DNA of 64,000 bases, from contig CAVTWS010000015.1 in NCBI GenBank assembly GCA_963738445.1, positions 434,001 to 498,000 on the forward strand, given 5' to 3'. The notes beneath the pieces were generated by a model. The model was not told the origin of the DNA and made no database searches. It saw only the letters and a program-made list of their open reading frames with translations. A program made the translations under genes and the position numbers. The stretch's first letter is position 1. Each line of letters opens with the position of its first letter. Below, one piece after another: positions 1 through 7,659 of the stretch. The DNA is from CAVTWS01 sp963738445. GTDB lineage: Bacteria; Actinomycetota; Acidimicrobiia; Acidimicrobiales; SHLQ01.

Positions 1-2
1 GC

Positions 3-692
3 ACCCAGCAGTTGGCCAAACTCGAACGGCTCCGCGCCGAACGGGACTCCGACGCGTGCCAGGCCGCGCTCGACGCCCTCACCCGATCGGCCGACAGTGG
101 CCACGGCAACCTGCTCGAGTTGGCGGTCGACGCCGCCCGCGCCCGGGCGACCGTCGGCGAGATCAGCGACGCCCTCGAGAAGGTGTACGGGCGGCATGTG
201 GCCGAGATCCGTACGATCTCCGGGGTGTACAGCCGCGAGGTGGGTGACAACGAGGGCATCTCGCGGGCCCGGCAGGCGGTCGAGGACTTCGCGACACGCG
301 ATGGTCGGCGCCCCCGCATCCTGGTGGCCAAGATGGGCCAGGACGGGCACGACCGTGGTCAGAAGGTCATCGCCACCGCGTTCGCCGACCTCGGCTTCGA
401 CGTCGACATCGGTCCGCTGTTCCAGACTCCCGCCGAGGTGGCCCGCCAGGCGGTGGAGAACGACGTCCACGTCGTGGGGGTCTCGTCGCTCGCGGCCGGC
501 CATCTCACCCTCGTGCCCGAGTTGCGTCGCGAGCTGGCGGCGTTCGGCCGGGACGACATCCTCGTCGTCGTCGGCGGGGTGATCCCTCCACAGGACTTCG
601 ACCAGCTGTACGAGGCGGGCGCAGCTGCCATCTTCCCGCCCGGCACGGTGATCGCCGAAGCGGCCCTCGACCTGTTGACCAAACTGGGCTGA
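3..692 (+). CDS. mutB: methylmalonyl-CoA mutase large subunit, C-terminal part (truncated by window edge)
   Basis: C-terminal cobalamin-binding part of methylmalonyl-CoA mutase, which interconverts (R)-methylmalonyl-CoA and succinyl-CoA in propionate metabolism. The frame is open to the left edge, so the real start lies outside; the TTG at 12 is internal. The B12-binding fold begins near nt 290 with [16 protein letters not shown], which contains the DxHxxG motif whose His coordinates cobalt. The further family signatures [10 protein letters not shown] and [11 protein letters not shown] follow, and the protein ends in the usual IFPPGT helix. Only about 230 residues of a roughly 700-residue chain are visible. 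The next gene starts 4 bp after the stop, so the two are probably co-transcribed. The large-subunit name is used because that subunit keeps the B12 motif. Confidence 0.93.
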   Translation, partial: TQQLAKLERLRAERDSDACQAALDALTRSADSGHGNLLELAVDAARARATVGEISDALEKVYGRHVAEIRTISGVYSREVGDNEGISRARQAVEDFATRDGRRPRILVAKMGQDGHDRGQKVIATAFADLGFDVDIGPLFQTPAEVARQAVENDVHVVGVSSLAAGHLTLVPELRRELAAFGRDDILVVVGGVIPPQDFDQLYEAGAAAIFPPGTVIAEAALDLLTKLG

Positions 693-696
693 GCCG

Positions 697-2253
697 ATGT
701 CGACCGCGGAACAATCGCCGTCCGATCTGCTGGCCATCCACGCGCAGTTGACCCCGGACAAGGTGGCGGTGATCGACGATCGTCCTGACGGCACGATCCG
801 GCAGATCACGTTCGCCGAGATGAACGCCGAGGTCAACCGGTTGGCCAACAGCCTCCTCGCCCGGGATCTCGGCCCGGGAGATCGGGTGGCGTGGTGCGGG
901 AAGAACTCGATCGAGGTGATGATCTGGCTCGACGCCTGCCGCAAAGCCCGGCTGATGGCGGTTCCGGTCGGCTACCGGCTCACCGCCGAGGAAGCCGCCT
1001 ACGTGGTCGACGATTCCGATGCGCGGATCTGCCTGGTCGACGCCGAGCACGCCGCCCTGTTCGCGTCCTTCGCCGACGAGGTCGACGGACTCGAGGACGT
1101 CGTGGTGTTCGCCGGCGAGGCGCTGGCGGGCCAGGTCGCCGCCACGGACTTCATGCGTTCGGCCGCGGTCGCTGAACCGGCAGCGATCGACGACGTGGTC
1201 GGCACGATGATCTACACGTCCGGCACCACCGGAAAGCCCAAAGGTGCGGTCCGCAAGAAAGGTGCCGATCCGGCCCTGGCCGCCGCGCTCGTGTCGGCGT
1301 GGCAGTGCACGCCTGATGACATCCACCTCACCTGCGGACCGCTGTACCACTCGGGCCCGATGATGTTGGCCGGTCTCGGGCACGCCCTGGGGTGCACGTT
1401 GGTGGTGCAACGGAACTTCGACGCCCTGGACTGGCTCCGCCTGATCGACCGCTACCGGGTCACGGCGACCTTCGCCGCCCCGACACCGATCCGCATGGTC
1501 GTCAACGTGCCGGACGAGGTGAAGGCCCGATACGACCGCAGTTCGATGCGGCTGATGCTGGCCAATGCCGCGCCGTGGCCGTTTGCGCTGAAGAAGGCCT
1601 ACCTGGCCGACTTCCCACCCGGGTCGCTGTGGGAGATCTACGGGGCGACCGAACTCGGGGTGTGCGCCCTGCTCCGGCCCGAGCACCAGCTCTCCAAGCC
1701 CGGGTCCTGTGGGCAACCGGCGCCGTATGTCGAGGTGATGCTCCTCGACGACGACGGTCACGAGGTCACCGAGCCCGGCCAGCCCGGTGAGCTCTTCGTC
1801 CGCAACGCGAACGTTCTCGACGAGTACCACAAGGCCCACGACAAGTGGTCCGAGGACCACCGCGACGGCGGGTGGCACACGGTCGGCGACGTTGCGTACC
1901 TGGACGACGAAGGCTTCCTGTACATCTGCGACCGCAAGAAGGACATGATCATCAGCGGCGGGGTGAACATCTACCCGGCCGAGATCGAGGCCGTCCTCGA
2001 ACACGACCCCCGCATCTTCGAGTCGGCGGTGATCGGTATCCCGTCGGAGGAATGGGGCGAATCCGTCCACACGGTGGTGGTCGCCCGATCGGACGATCTC
2101 ACCGAACACGACGTGATCGTCGCGGCCCGGGAGCACCTGGCCAGCTACAAGGTTCCCCGCTCGGTGTCGTTCGTGAGCGAGATCCCGAAGACGGGAACGG
2201 GCAAGATCTTGAAGCGGGAACTGCGCGATCAGATGCTCCACGACCAGGACTGA
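697..2253 (+). CDS. AMP-forming acyl-CoA synthetase
   Basis: 518-residue member of the ANL adenylating superfamily, which activates a carboxylic acid with ATP to acyl-AMP and then forms acyl-CoA. The phosphate-binding loop YTSGTTGKPKGA lies near residues 171-183. YGATELG (motif A5) is near 315, the hinge motif DRKKDMIISGG is near 410, and the catalytic Lys sits in KTGTGKILKREL near 497-508. Length and motif order fit a complete fatty- or aryl-acid CoA ligase (FadD/CaiC-like). The substrate cannot be read from sequence. It follows the mutase gene by 4 bp, consistent with acyl-CoA catabolism. The ATG at 697 has no strong Shine-Dalgarno, as expected for a downstream operon gene. Confidence 0.93.
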   Translation: MSTAEQSPSDLLAIHAQLTPDKVAVIDDRPDGTIRQITFAEMNAEVNRLANSLLARDLGPGDRVAWCGKNSIEVMIWLDACRKARLMAVPVGYRLTAEEAAYVVDDSDARICLVDAEHAALFASFADEVDGLEDVVVFAGEALAGQVAATDFMRSAAVAEPAAIDDVVGTMIYTSGTTGKPKGAVRKKGADPALAAALVSAWQCTPDDIHLTCGPLYHSGPMMLAGLGHALGCTLVVQRNFDALDWLRLIDRYRVTATFAAPTPIRMVVNVPDEVKARYDRSSMRLMLANAAPWPFALKKAYLADFPPGSLWEIYGATELGVCALLRPEHQLSKPGSCGQPAPYVEVMLLDDDGHEVTEPGQPGELFVRNANVLDEYHKAHDKWSEDHRDGGWHTVGDVAYLDDEGFLYICDRKKDMIISGGVNIYPAEIEAVLEHDPRIFESAVIGIPSEEWGESVHTVVVARSDDLTEHDVIVAAREHLASYKVPRSVSFVSEIPKTGTGKILKRELRDQMLHDQD

Positions 2254-2427
2254 GTGCTCTCCACGGATCGGTCGAGCCGGCGGCCGGGATTGGGCCGGTT
2301 GGCTCGTCTTGCTAAAGGCCGTCGACGTGCGGCCGATTGAGTTCATGGGTCGATCCCGCCCATGTGGCCTTCGACCCCGTCGTGCCGGCAATCGCCGGAT
2401 CGATGCCGACGTCTTTTGGAGGTCACG
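2254..2427 (+). other. intergenic leader of the conservon
   Basis: This 174-bp gap separates the acyl-CoA synthetase from the conservon. I see no hairpin terminator and no convincing -35/-10 pair. The only clear signal is GGAGGT at 2418-2423, four bases before the GTG at 2428. That Shine-Dalgarno sets the start of the sensor kinase and argues against the upstream in-frame ATG at 2362. Confidence 0.4.
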
Positions 2428-5400
2428 GTGGACGAACTCGCGAGCGACAGCGCCCGCAGCTCGACATCGCCCCGACGCGGTCTCGCGTCGAAGCTCATCG
2501 TCCGGGTCATCGTGGTCAGCCTCGTCCCCCTCCTGCTCGTGGGGGCGATCGCCGTCTTCGCCGTCCTGTCGCTCGCCGACCAGGCCGATCGGGAGGTGCG
2601 CGAGTCCGGTGACCTCCTGGCCGACGACGTCGTCGCCACCCAACTCCAGGGCGAAGCGGCCGGCATCATCAGCGAGGTCGAACGGTTCGTCGACGAACGA
2701 ATCGGCGACGCCGTCGACCTGGCCGCCACGACTGAGGTTCTCGATGCCGCCGAAGCGGGCAGTGCGGAGGCCAACTCGTTGGGCATCGTCGGGATCGACC
2801 CGGCCCAGGTCGAAGCCCAAGTGCCCGCGCATTCGTTGGCGGTCTCCCCGACTCTCGACGCCGCGCTGGCCGCCAAGGTCGCGGACTCGGCGTTCGTCGG
2901 CAGCATCCTCGTCACGGACCAGTACGGCAACACGGCGGCCAGCTCGGCGCCGACCGCCGAGGTGTTCGTCGGTGACGAGGCCTGGTGGACCGACGCCTTC
3001 GACACCGGCGGCTCGGTTTCTCCCTTCCGTTTCGACGCCACGGCCAACCTGTTCGCCGTCGACGTCGCGGTCCCGGTCAGCAACTCCTCGGCCACCATCG
3101 GGGTGCTGCGGATGTCGATCGACGTGTCGTACATCCAGGACCTCGCCGACGCGCTGGCCGTCCGATCGGGTAGCGACGTGAGCATCGTCAACGCTGAAGG
3201 ACTGCTGCTCGCCGATACGGCGACCGGCCACGATCTGACCCGGATCATGAACGCCGAGCTGACGCTCGATCCGGCCGCCGACGCTGACATCATCCAGTCG
3301 CAGGCGGACACCGCCGCCGCTGGCTCCTTCCGTACCGGCACCGGCATCGTCGGCTTCGCCCGCTCGACCGCCTCCGACATCGGATCGGCCGTCAACCTGC
3401 TCGTGGTGCTCGACCAGGACGAGCAGGTCGCCCTGGCGCCGCTGTCCGGCCTGGACGCGCTACGAGACGATCTGAAGAGCGCCTCGCGCAACCTGATGCT
3501 GGTGCTGCTGACCCTCACGGTGGCGGCGATCATCGCCTCGTTCGTGGTCGCTCGAGTACTGGTCCGCACCATCGTGCGCCCGATCGTGGCGCTGCGCGAT
3601 GCGGCGAACCGGGTCGCCGATGTCGAGCTCCCCCGGGTGATGGAGGAGATCGAGCACCAGGAAGAGGGAGCCGAACCGCCGTCGCTCCAGCCGATCGAGC
3701 TCGACACCGGAGACGAGGTCGAGGAGCTGGCTCGGGCCTTCACCTCCGTGCAGGACACCGCTGTGCGCCTGGCCTCGGTGCAGGCCGAGGCTCGTCGCCG
3801 CAACGTCGCCCAGGCGTTCGTGTCCATGGGCCGACGCAACCAGAACCTGATCGGACGCCAACTCGAGTTCATCGAGCAGCTGGAACAGTCAGAGTCCGAT
3901 CCGCAGACGCTCGCCAACCTGTTCAAGCTCGATCACCTGGCCACCCGCCTGCGCCGCAACGCCGAGTCGTTGCTGGTGCTGGCCGGCGAGGAACCGGCCC
4001 GCCGCTGGGGTGTGCCCGTGTCGATCATCGACGTGGTGCGGTCGGCCGCTTCCGAGATCGAGGACTTCCCGCGCGTCGAGCTCAGCCGTCTCGAGGACCA
4101 ACCCGTCCAGGGCAGCGTGGTCGCCGAGCTGTCGCACCTTCTCGCCGAGGTCGTCGAGAACGCTCTGGCCTTCTCGCCGCCCAACACGACCGTCCTCGTG
4201 GCCGGCCGTCGTCGTCCCGAGGGGTACGAGCTCGCAGTCGTCGACCGCGGCATCGGCATGACCGCGTCCGAGCTCGAGGAGGCCAACGAGCGGTTGGCCA
4301 GCCCGGCCGAGTTCGATCGGGCACCGACCCAGCGTCTCGGACTGTTCGTGGTCGGCCGGCTCGCCGCCCGGCACGGCATCCGCGTCAAGATGGTTCCGTC
4401 GGCCATCGGCCAGGGCGTGACGGTGCTCCTGCTCCTGCCGCCGACGCTCCTCGAAGCGGGGTATCACCCGGACTCGACCCCGACGACTGCGGCGGCGCCG
4501 ACGGGCGTCACCCCCGAGCCGGAGACCGCCTCGATGGCACCGACGTCGCTCGAGGCGGCGCCGGCGTTCCATCCGCCGATCGTCGACCAACCGAACGCCT
4601 TCGAGCCGCGCGCCGTCGAATCACCGCAGGCGTATGTGCCACCGTCTTTCGAGCCCCCGGCGTACGAGCCGCAGGGCTCCGCGCCGCAGACGTTCGAGCC
4701 GCAGACCTTCGAGCCGCCCGCCGTCGAACAGTCGCAACCGTTCGAATCGCCGGCCCAGGATCCCGCGGCGTACGAACCGCACACGCACGAGCCGAATGCG
4801 TTCGAACCCGCATTCGCCGAGACGGCGCCGGACGCACCGATGACCGAGGTTCGGGTCGACACGGATACACGGTCGTCGCTCGAAGACACGGATACACCGT
4901 CGTCGCTCGACGATTCAGGAAACCCGCCGGCGCTGCCCCATCCCGATGGTTCGCACTCCAGCGACACCTCGACCGAGCGCGGCGGGAGCCCGTGGGGAAC
5001 CGAGTCCGAGGCGTCGCCACCGCAACTTCCGCGGCGCGAATCCGCTACCAGCTTCGACGCCGCACCGCCCTCGATCGAGCCGGCGAGCGCAGGCCTGCCG
5101 CGCCGCGAGGGAGCTGGGGTGGCGTGGGGCGAAACCGCCTCGCCCGTTCCGCCGGTCCCGAATGTGCCCGTTCCGACTGCCGAGGTGCCCGCCCCGTCCC
5201 GTAGCGACGATGGGCCCGACGTGACGCCGTCCGGTCTTCGTCGGCGTCGGTCCACCGAGCCGCTCCCCGTCGCTCCGGCCCGGCCCCTGGCCACGATCGA
5301 CGAGATGGGTCCCGAGCGCGATCCCGATGCGGTCCGCGCCACCCTCCGCCGGTTCATGACCGGAGTCGGCCACGGCCGGCGCCTCGCCGGCGACTCCGAG

Positions 5401-5442
5401 GCTCCCGATCCGATCTCCACCGGAGGTGGCCACGATGAGTGA
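2428..5442 (+). CDS. cvnA: conservon sensor histidine kinase-like protein (CvnA)
   Basis: 1004-residue membrane sensor starting at GTG 2428 behind GGAGGT. One membrane helix lies at about residues 24-48, followed by an extracytoplasmic sensor region of about 300 residues, a second helix at 355-377, and a HAMP-like linker. The kinase region has LDHLATRLRRNAESLLVLAG, whose His near 503 is the likely phosphoacceptor. The ATPase domain follows, with N-box VVENALAF near 574, G1 box VVDRGIGM and a G2-like RLGLFVVGRLAARHG. The last ~325 residues (from nt ~4460) form a disordered Pro/Glu-rich tail with many FEP and YEP repeats. This architecture is typical of actinobacterial conservon kinases encoded next to roadblock, DUF742 and GTPase genes, which follow here. 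The stop overlaps the next start (ATGAGTGA). Confidence 0.92.
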   Translation: MDELASDSARSSTSPRRGLASKLIVRVIVVSLVPLLLVGAIAVFAVLSLADQADREVRESGDLLADDVVATQLQGEAAGIISEVERFVDERIGDAVDLAATTEVLDAAEAGSAEANSLGIVGIDPAQVEAQVPAHSLAVSPTLDAALAAKVADSAFVGSILVTDQYGNTAASSAPTAEVFVGDEAWWTDAFDTGGSVSPFRFDATANLFAVDVAVPVSNSSATIGVLRMSIDVSYIQDLADALAVRSGSDVSIVNAEGLLLADTATGHDLTRIMNAELTLDPAADADIIQSQADTAAAGSFRTGTGIVGFARSTASDIGSAVNLLVVLDQDEQVALAPLSGLDALRDDLKSASRNLMLVLLTLTVAAIIASFVVARVLVRTIVRPIVALRDAANRVADVELPRVMEEIEHQEEGAEPPSLQPIELDTGDEVEELARAFTSVQDTAVRLASVQAEARRRNVAQAFVSMGRRNQNLIGRQLEFIEQLEQSESDPQTLANLFKLDHLATRLRRNAESLLVLAGEEPARRWGVPVSIIDVVRSAASEIEDFPRVELSRLEDQPVQGSVVAELSHLLAEVVENALAFSPPNTTVLVAGRRRPEGYELAVVDRGIGMTASELEEANERLASPAEFDRAPTQRLGLFVVGRLAARHGIRVKMVPSAIGQGVTVLLLLPPTLLEAGYHPDSTPTTAAAPTGVTPEPETASMAPTSLEAAPAFHPPIVDQPNAFEPRAVESPQAYVPPSFEPPAYEPQGSAPQTFEPQTFEPPAVEQSQPFESPAQDPAAYEPHTHEPNAFEPAFAETAPDAPMTEVRVDTDTRSSLEDTDTPSSLDDSGNPPALPHPDGSHSSDTSTERGGSPWGTESEASPPQLPRRESATSFDAAPPSIEPASAGLPRREGAGVAWGETASPVPPVPNVPVPTAEVPAPSRSDDGPDVTPSGLRRRRSTEPLPVAPARPLATIDEMGPERDPDAVRATLRRFMTGVGHGRRLAGDSEAPDPISTGGGHDE

Positions 5443-5857
5443 CCTGTCCGCCGAAGCCGAGAACTTCAGTTGGCTCCTGCGCAATTTCGCCGGGAACACG
5501 CTCGGAGTCAGCGAGGCCATAGCAGTATCGGCGGACGGGCTGCTCCTGGCGTGCTCAGACGAGTCGCGCCGGGACATGGCCGAACAGTTCTCGGCCATCG
5601 CGTCCGGCCTCAGCAGCCTGACCCAGGGCGCCTCGTTCTGCTTCGACATGGCCGGGGTGGACCAGGTGATCGTCGAGATGGGCCGCGGGTTCATGTTCAT
5701 CATGTCGATCAGCGACGGTTCGGTCCTCGGCGTCCTGGCCGAGAAGAGCTGCGATGTCGGACTCGTCGGGTACGAGATGGCGCTGCTCGTCGATCGGGTG
5801 GGCCGGGTGCTCACTCCCGAGCTCGTCGTCGAGCTCCAGAACTCCGTGGTCGCATGA
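5435..5857 (+). CDS. cvnB: roadblock/LC7-domain protein (CvnB)
   Basis: 140-residue roadblock/LC7 protein, second member of the conservon. Roadblock domains form homodimers and act as GTPase-activating or scaffold partners of small MglA-like GTPases. The protein starts LSAEAENFSWLLRNFAGNTLGVSEAIAVSADGLLLA, the characteristic first helix and strand of the fold; hydrophobic strands continue throughout with no membrane segment. ATG 5435 is preferred over the in-frame GTG at 5426 because GGAGG at 5422-5426 is correctly placed for it. It overlaps the end of the sensor gene by 8 bp and the next gene by an ATGA junction, so translation is coupled. Confidence 0.93.
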   Translation: MSDLSAEAENFSWLLRNFAGNTLGVSEAIAVSADGLLLACSDESRRDMAEQFSAIASGLSSLTQGASFCFDMAGVDQVIVEMGRGFMFIMSISDGSVLGVLAEKSCDVGLVGYEMALLVDRVGRVLTPELVVELQNSVVA

Positions 5858-6210
5858 ACCAACCGTCCGAGCCGACATCCGGGCCGTCGGGGCCTGGACC
5901 CATGGTGCGGCCGTACTTCCTCACCGGGGGTCGGACCACATCCATCGGTGACGACCTTCCGGTCGAGTCGTTGGTGGTCCTCCGTCAGGACGACGGCACC
6001 GCCACCGCAGAACGGCGTCAGATCATCGATCTGTGCTCCGAACCGGTAGCGATCGCGGAGATCGCGGCCCGGGTGAAACTCCCCCTGGGCGTCGCCCGCG
6101 TGCTCGTGTCGGATCTGGCGGCCATGGGGACCGTCGAAGTCTGCAAAACCGTCGTCGAGGGTGACCTCGACCTGATCAGGAGGTTGATGGCCGGTGTCCG
6201 GGCCCTCTGA
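5854..6210 (+). CDS. cvnC: DUF742 protein (CvnC)
   Basis: 118-residue DUF742 protein, the third conservon component. It begins with a Pro/Gly-rich leader, then VRPYFLTGGRT, the signature start of DUF742. A winged-helix-like region follows, from RRQIIDLCSEPVAIAEIAARVKLPLGVARVLVSDLAAMG, the usual helix-turn-helix-like core. Its biochemical role is unknown; in Streptomyces conservons it is part of a membrane-associated complex with the kinase and GTPase. It starts at the ATG inside ATGA at 5854 and overlaps cvnD by 17 bp. Confidence 0.92.
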   Translation: MNQPSEPTSGPSGPGPMVRPYFLTGGRTTSIGDDLPVESLVVLRQDDGTATAERRQIIDLCSEPVAIAEIAARVKLPLGVARVLVSDLAAMGTVEVCKTVVEGDLDLIRRLMAGVRAL

Positions 6211-6793
6211 GAATGCGCGAGCGGGCAGGTCTCGTCCGGTCTCGGCCAAGTTCGTCGTCGCCGGAGGTTTCGGCGTCGGCAAGACCACGTTCGTCGGGGC
6301 GATCTCTGAGATCCCGCCTCTGCGGACCGAAGCGGTGATGACGTCGGCGGCCCGTGGCCTCGACGACACCAGCCTGGTGCAGACCAAGACCACCACCACG
6401 GTGGCCATGGACTTCGGCCGGATCACCATCGACCCCTCGCTCGTCCTGTATCTGTTCGGCACACCCGGCCAGGAGCGGTTCGGGTTCATGTGGGACGACC
6501 TGATCCGGGGTGCGCTCGGGGCGATCGTGTTGATCGACACCCGACGCCTCGATGACTCCTATCCCGCGATCGACTACTTCGAGCGCCGCCAGATGCCGTT
6601 CGTCGTGGCCATCAACCACTTCGACGGCTCCCCGGTCTACCCGGTCGAAGAGGTGCGCTACGCCCTCAACGTGTCCAACGGCATCCCGCTGATCGACTGC
6701 GACGCCCGCGATCGGGACACCGTGAAACTGGTGCTGATCTCGTTGCTCGACCTGCTGCTGAACCGACTGGAGTCGGGCCGCCGCGGCATCTGA
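6194..6793 (+). CDS. cvnD: conservon small GTPase (CvnD)
   Basis: 199-residue Ras-like GTPase of the MglA/conservon group. The P-loop GGFGVGKTT is at residues 24-32. The switch II region reads TPGQERFGFMW at 90-100, which keeps the TPGQ form typical of this family in place of DxxG. The base-recognition motif is NHFD at 141-144, in place of NKxD. The GTG start at 6194 lies inside cvnC and gives the expected N-terminus. It is probably the output switch of the conservon, cycling between GTP and GDP under control of CvnA/CvnB (family knowledge). The operon ends here; the next gene is convergent one base later. Confidence 0.93.
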   Translation: MSGPSENARAGRSRPVSAKFVVAGGFGVGKTTFVGAISEIPPLRTEAVMTSAARGLDDTSLVQTKTTTTVAMDFGRITIDPSLVLYLFGTPGQERFGFMWDDLIRGALGAIVLIDTRRLDDSYPAIDYFERRQMPFVVAINHFDGSPVYPVEEVRYALNVSNGIPLIDCDARDRDTVKLVLISLLDLLLNRLESGRRGI

Positions 6794-6794
6794 C

Positions 6795-7577
6795 CTAATA
6801 ACCCATGTGTTCGCCGGCGTTCACCAGGATCGATTGGCCCGTGATCATGCGGGCCCTCGACGAGGCCAGGAAGATGACGGACTCCGCGATGTCCTCGTCG
6901 GCCGGGATCTCGCCCAGGGGCATGCGTGCCGCGATGCCGGCCTTGACGGCGTCCTCGGAGACGCCTTCGTTGCTGGCGGTGTAGGCGACGTAGCCCTGCA
7001 CCGGCGGTCCCCACATCCACGTCGGGATCACGGTGTTGACGCGGATCTTCGCTGGTCCGAGATCGTGGGCCAGGTACCGCATGGCCGTCATGAGCGCCCC
7101 CTTGCTCGACCCGTAGGCGATCTGGGGTGTGGACGGGAGGATGGCCGACTGCGAGCCGACGAGGATCACCGACCCACCGCCAGCACGCTCGAGCGCAGGG
7201 ACGGCAGCCTTGACCAGGTGCAGCGAGCCCACCACGTTGACCTCGAAGATACGCAGCCACTCGGCATCGGGCGTCTCGGCGTACGAACCCATCAACGCGT
7301 CGTACGCCGCCACCTGGGCCACAGCATCGAGGCGGCCGAACCGCTCCTCGGCCGCGGCGACGAGGGATCGACAACTCGCCTCGTCGGTGATGTCGAGGGC
7401 GCCGGCGAGGATGTGTTCGCCGGACGGGTCGAGCTCCGCAGCGACACCGGTCAGCCGTTCGAGGTTTCGGGCCCCGACGACGACGTTGGCGCCGTCGCGC
7501 AGGGCGCACCGAGCGATCTCGCTACCCAATCCGGGGCCGACGCCGGAGACGAGGATGGTGGAACCTTCGAGGATCAT
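6795..7577 (-). CDS. SDR-family oxidoreductase
   Basis: 260-residue classical short-chain dehydrogenase/reductase. The cofactor loop SGVGPGLG occupies residues 11-18. Catalytic residues are Ser142 (VGSQSA) and Tyr155/Lys159 (AYGSSKGAL), so the active site is intact. GARN at 35-38 after the second strand suggests NADP(H) preference, but this is weak. The substrate is unknown. It runs toward the conservon and ends one base after cvnD, while its start is 82 bp from a divergent gene, so it looks monocistronic. Confidence 0.9.
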   Translation of the reverse strand: MILEGSTILVSGVGPGLGSEIARCALRDGANVVVGARNLERLTGVAAELDPSGEHILAGALDITDEASCRSLVAAAEERFGRLDAVAQVAAYDALMGSYAETPDAEWLRIFEVNVVGSLHLVKAAVPALERAGGGSVILVGSQSAILPSTPQIAYGSSKGALMTAMRYLAHDLGPAKIRVNTVIPTWMWGPPVQGYVAYTASNEGVSEDAVKAGIAARMPLGEIPADEDIAESVIFLASSRARMITGQSILVNAGEHMGY

Positions 7578-7659
7578 GTGCGCATCCTGACCGAAGGTCC
7601 CCGTGGGCGCCAGATCGACCCGGACCTCACATCGAGACGCCGGAGGCCGATCCTCACTG

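Noticed and set aside
505..3231. Very long minus-strand open frame (908 codons) across the mutase, synthetase and kinase genes
   Set aside because: It is antisense to three well-supported genes, has Arg/Asp/Gly-rich composition without domains, and arises from high GC and codon bias.
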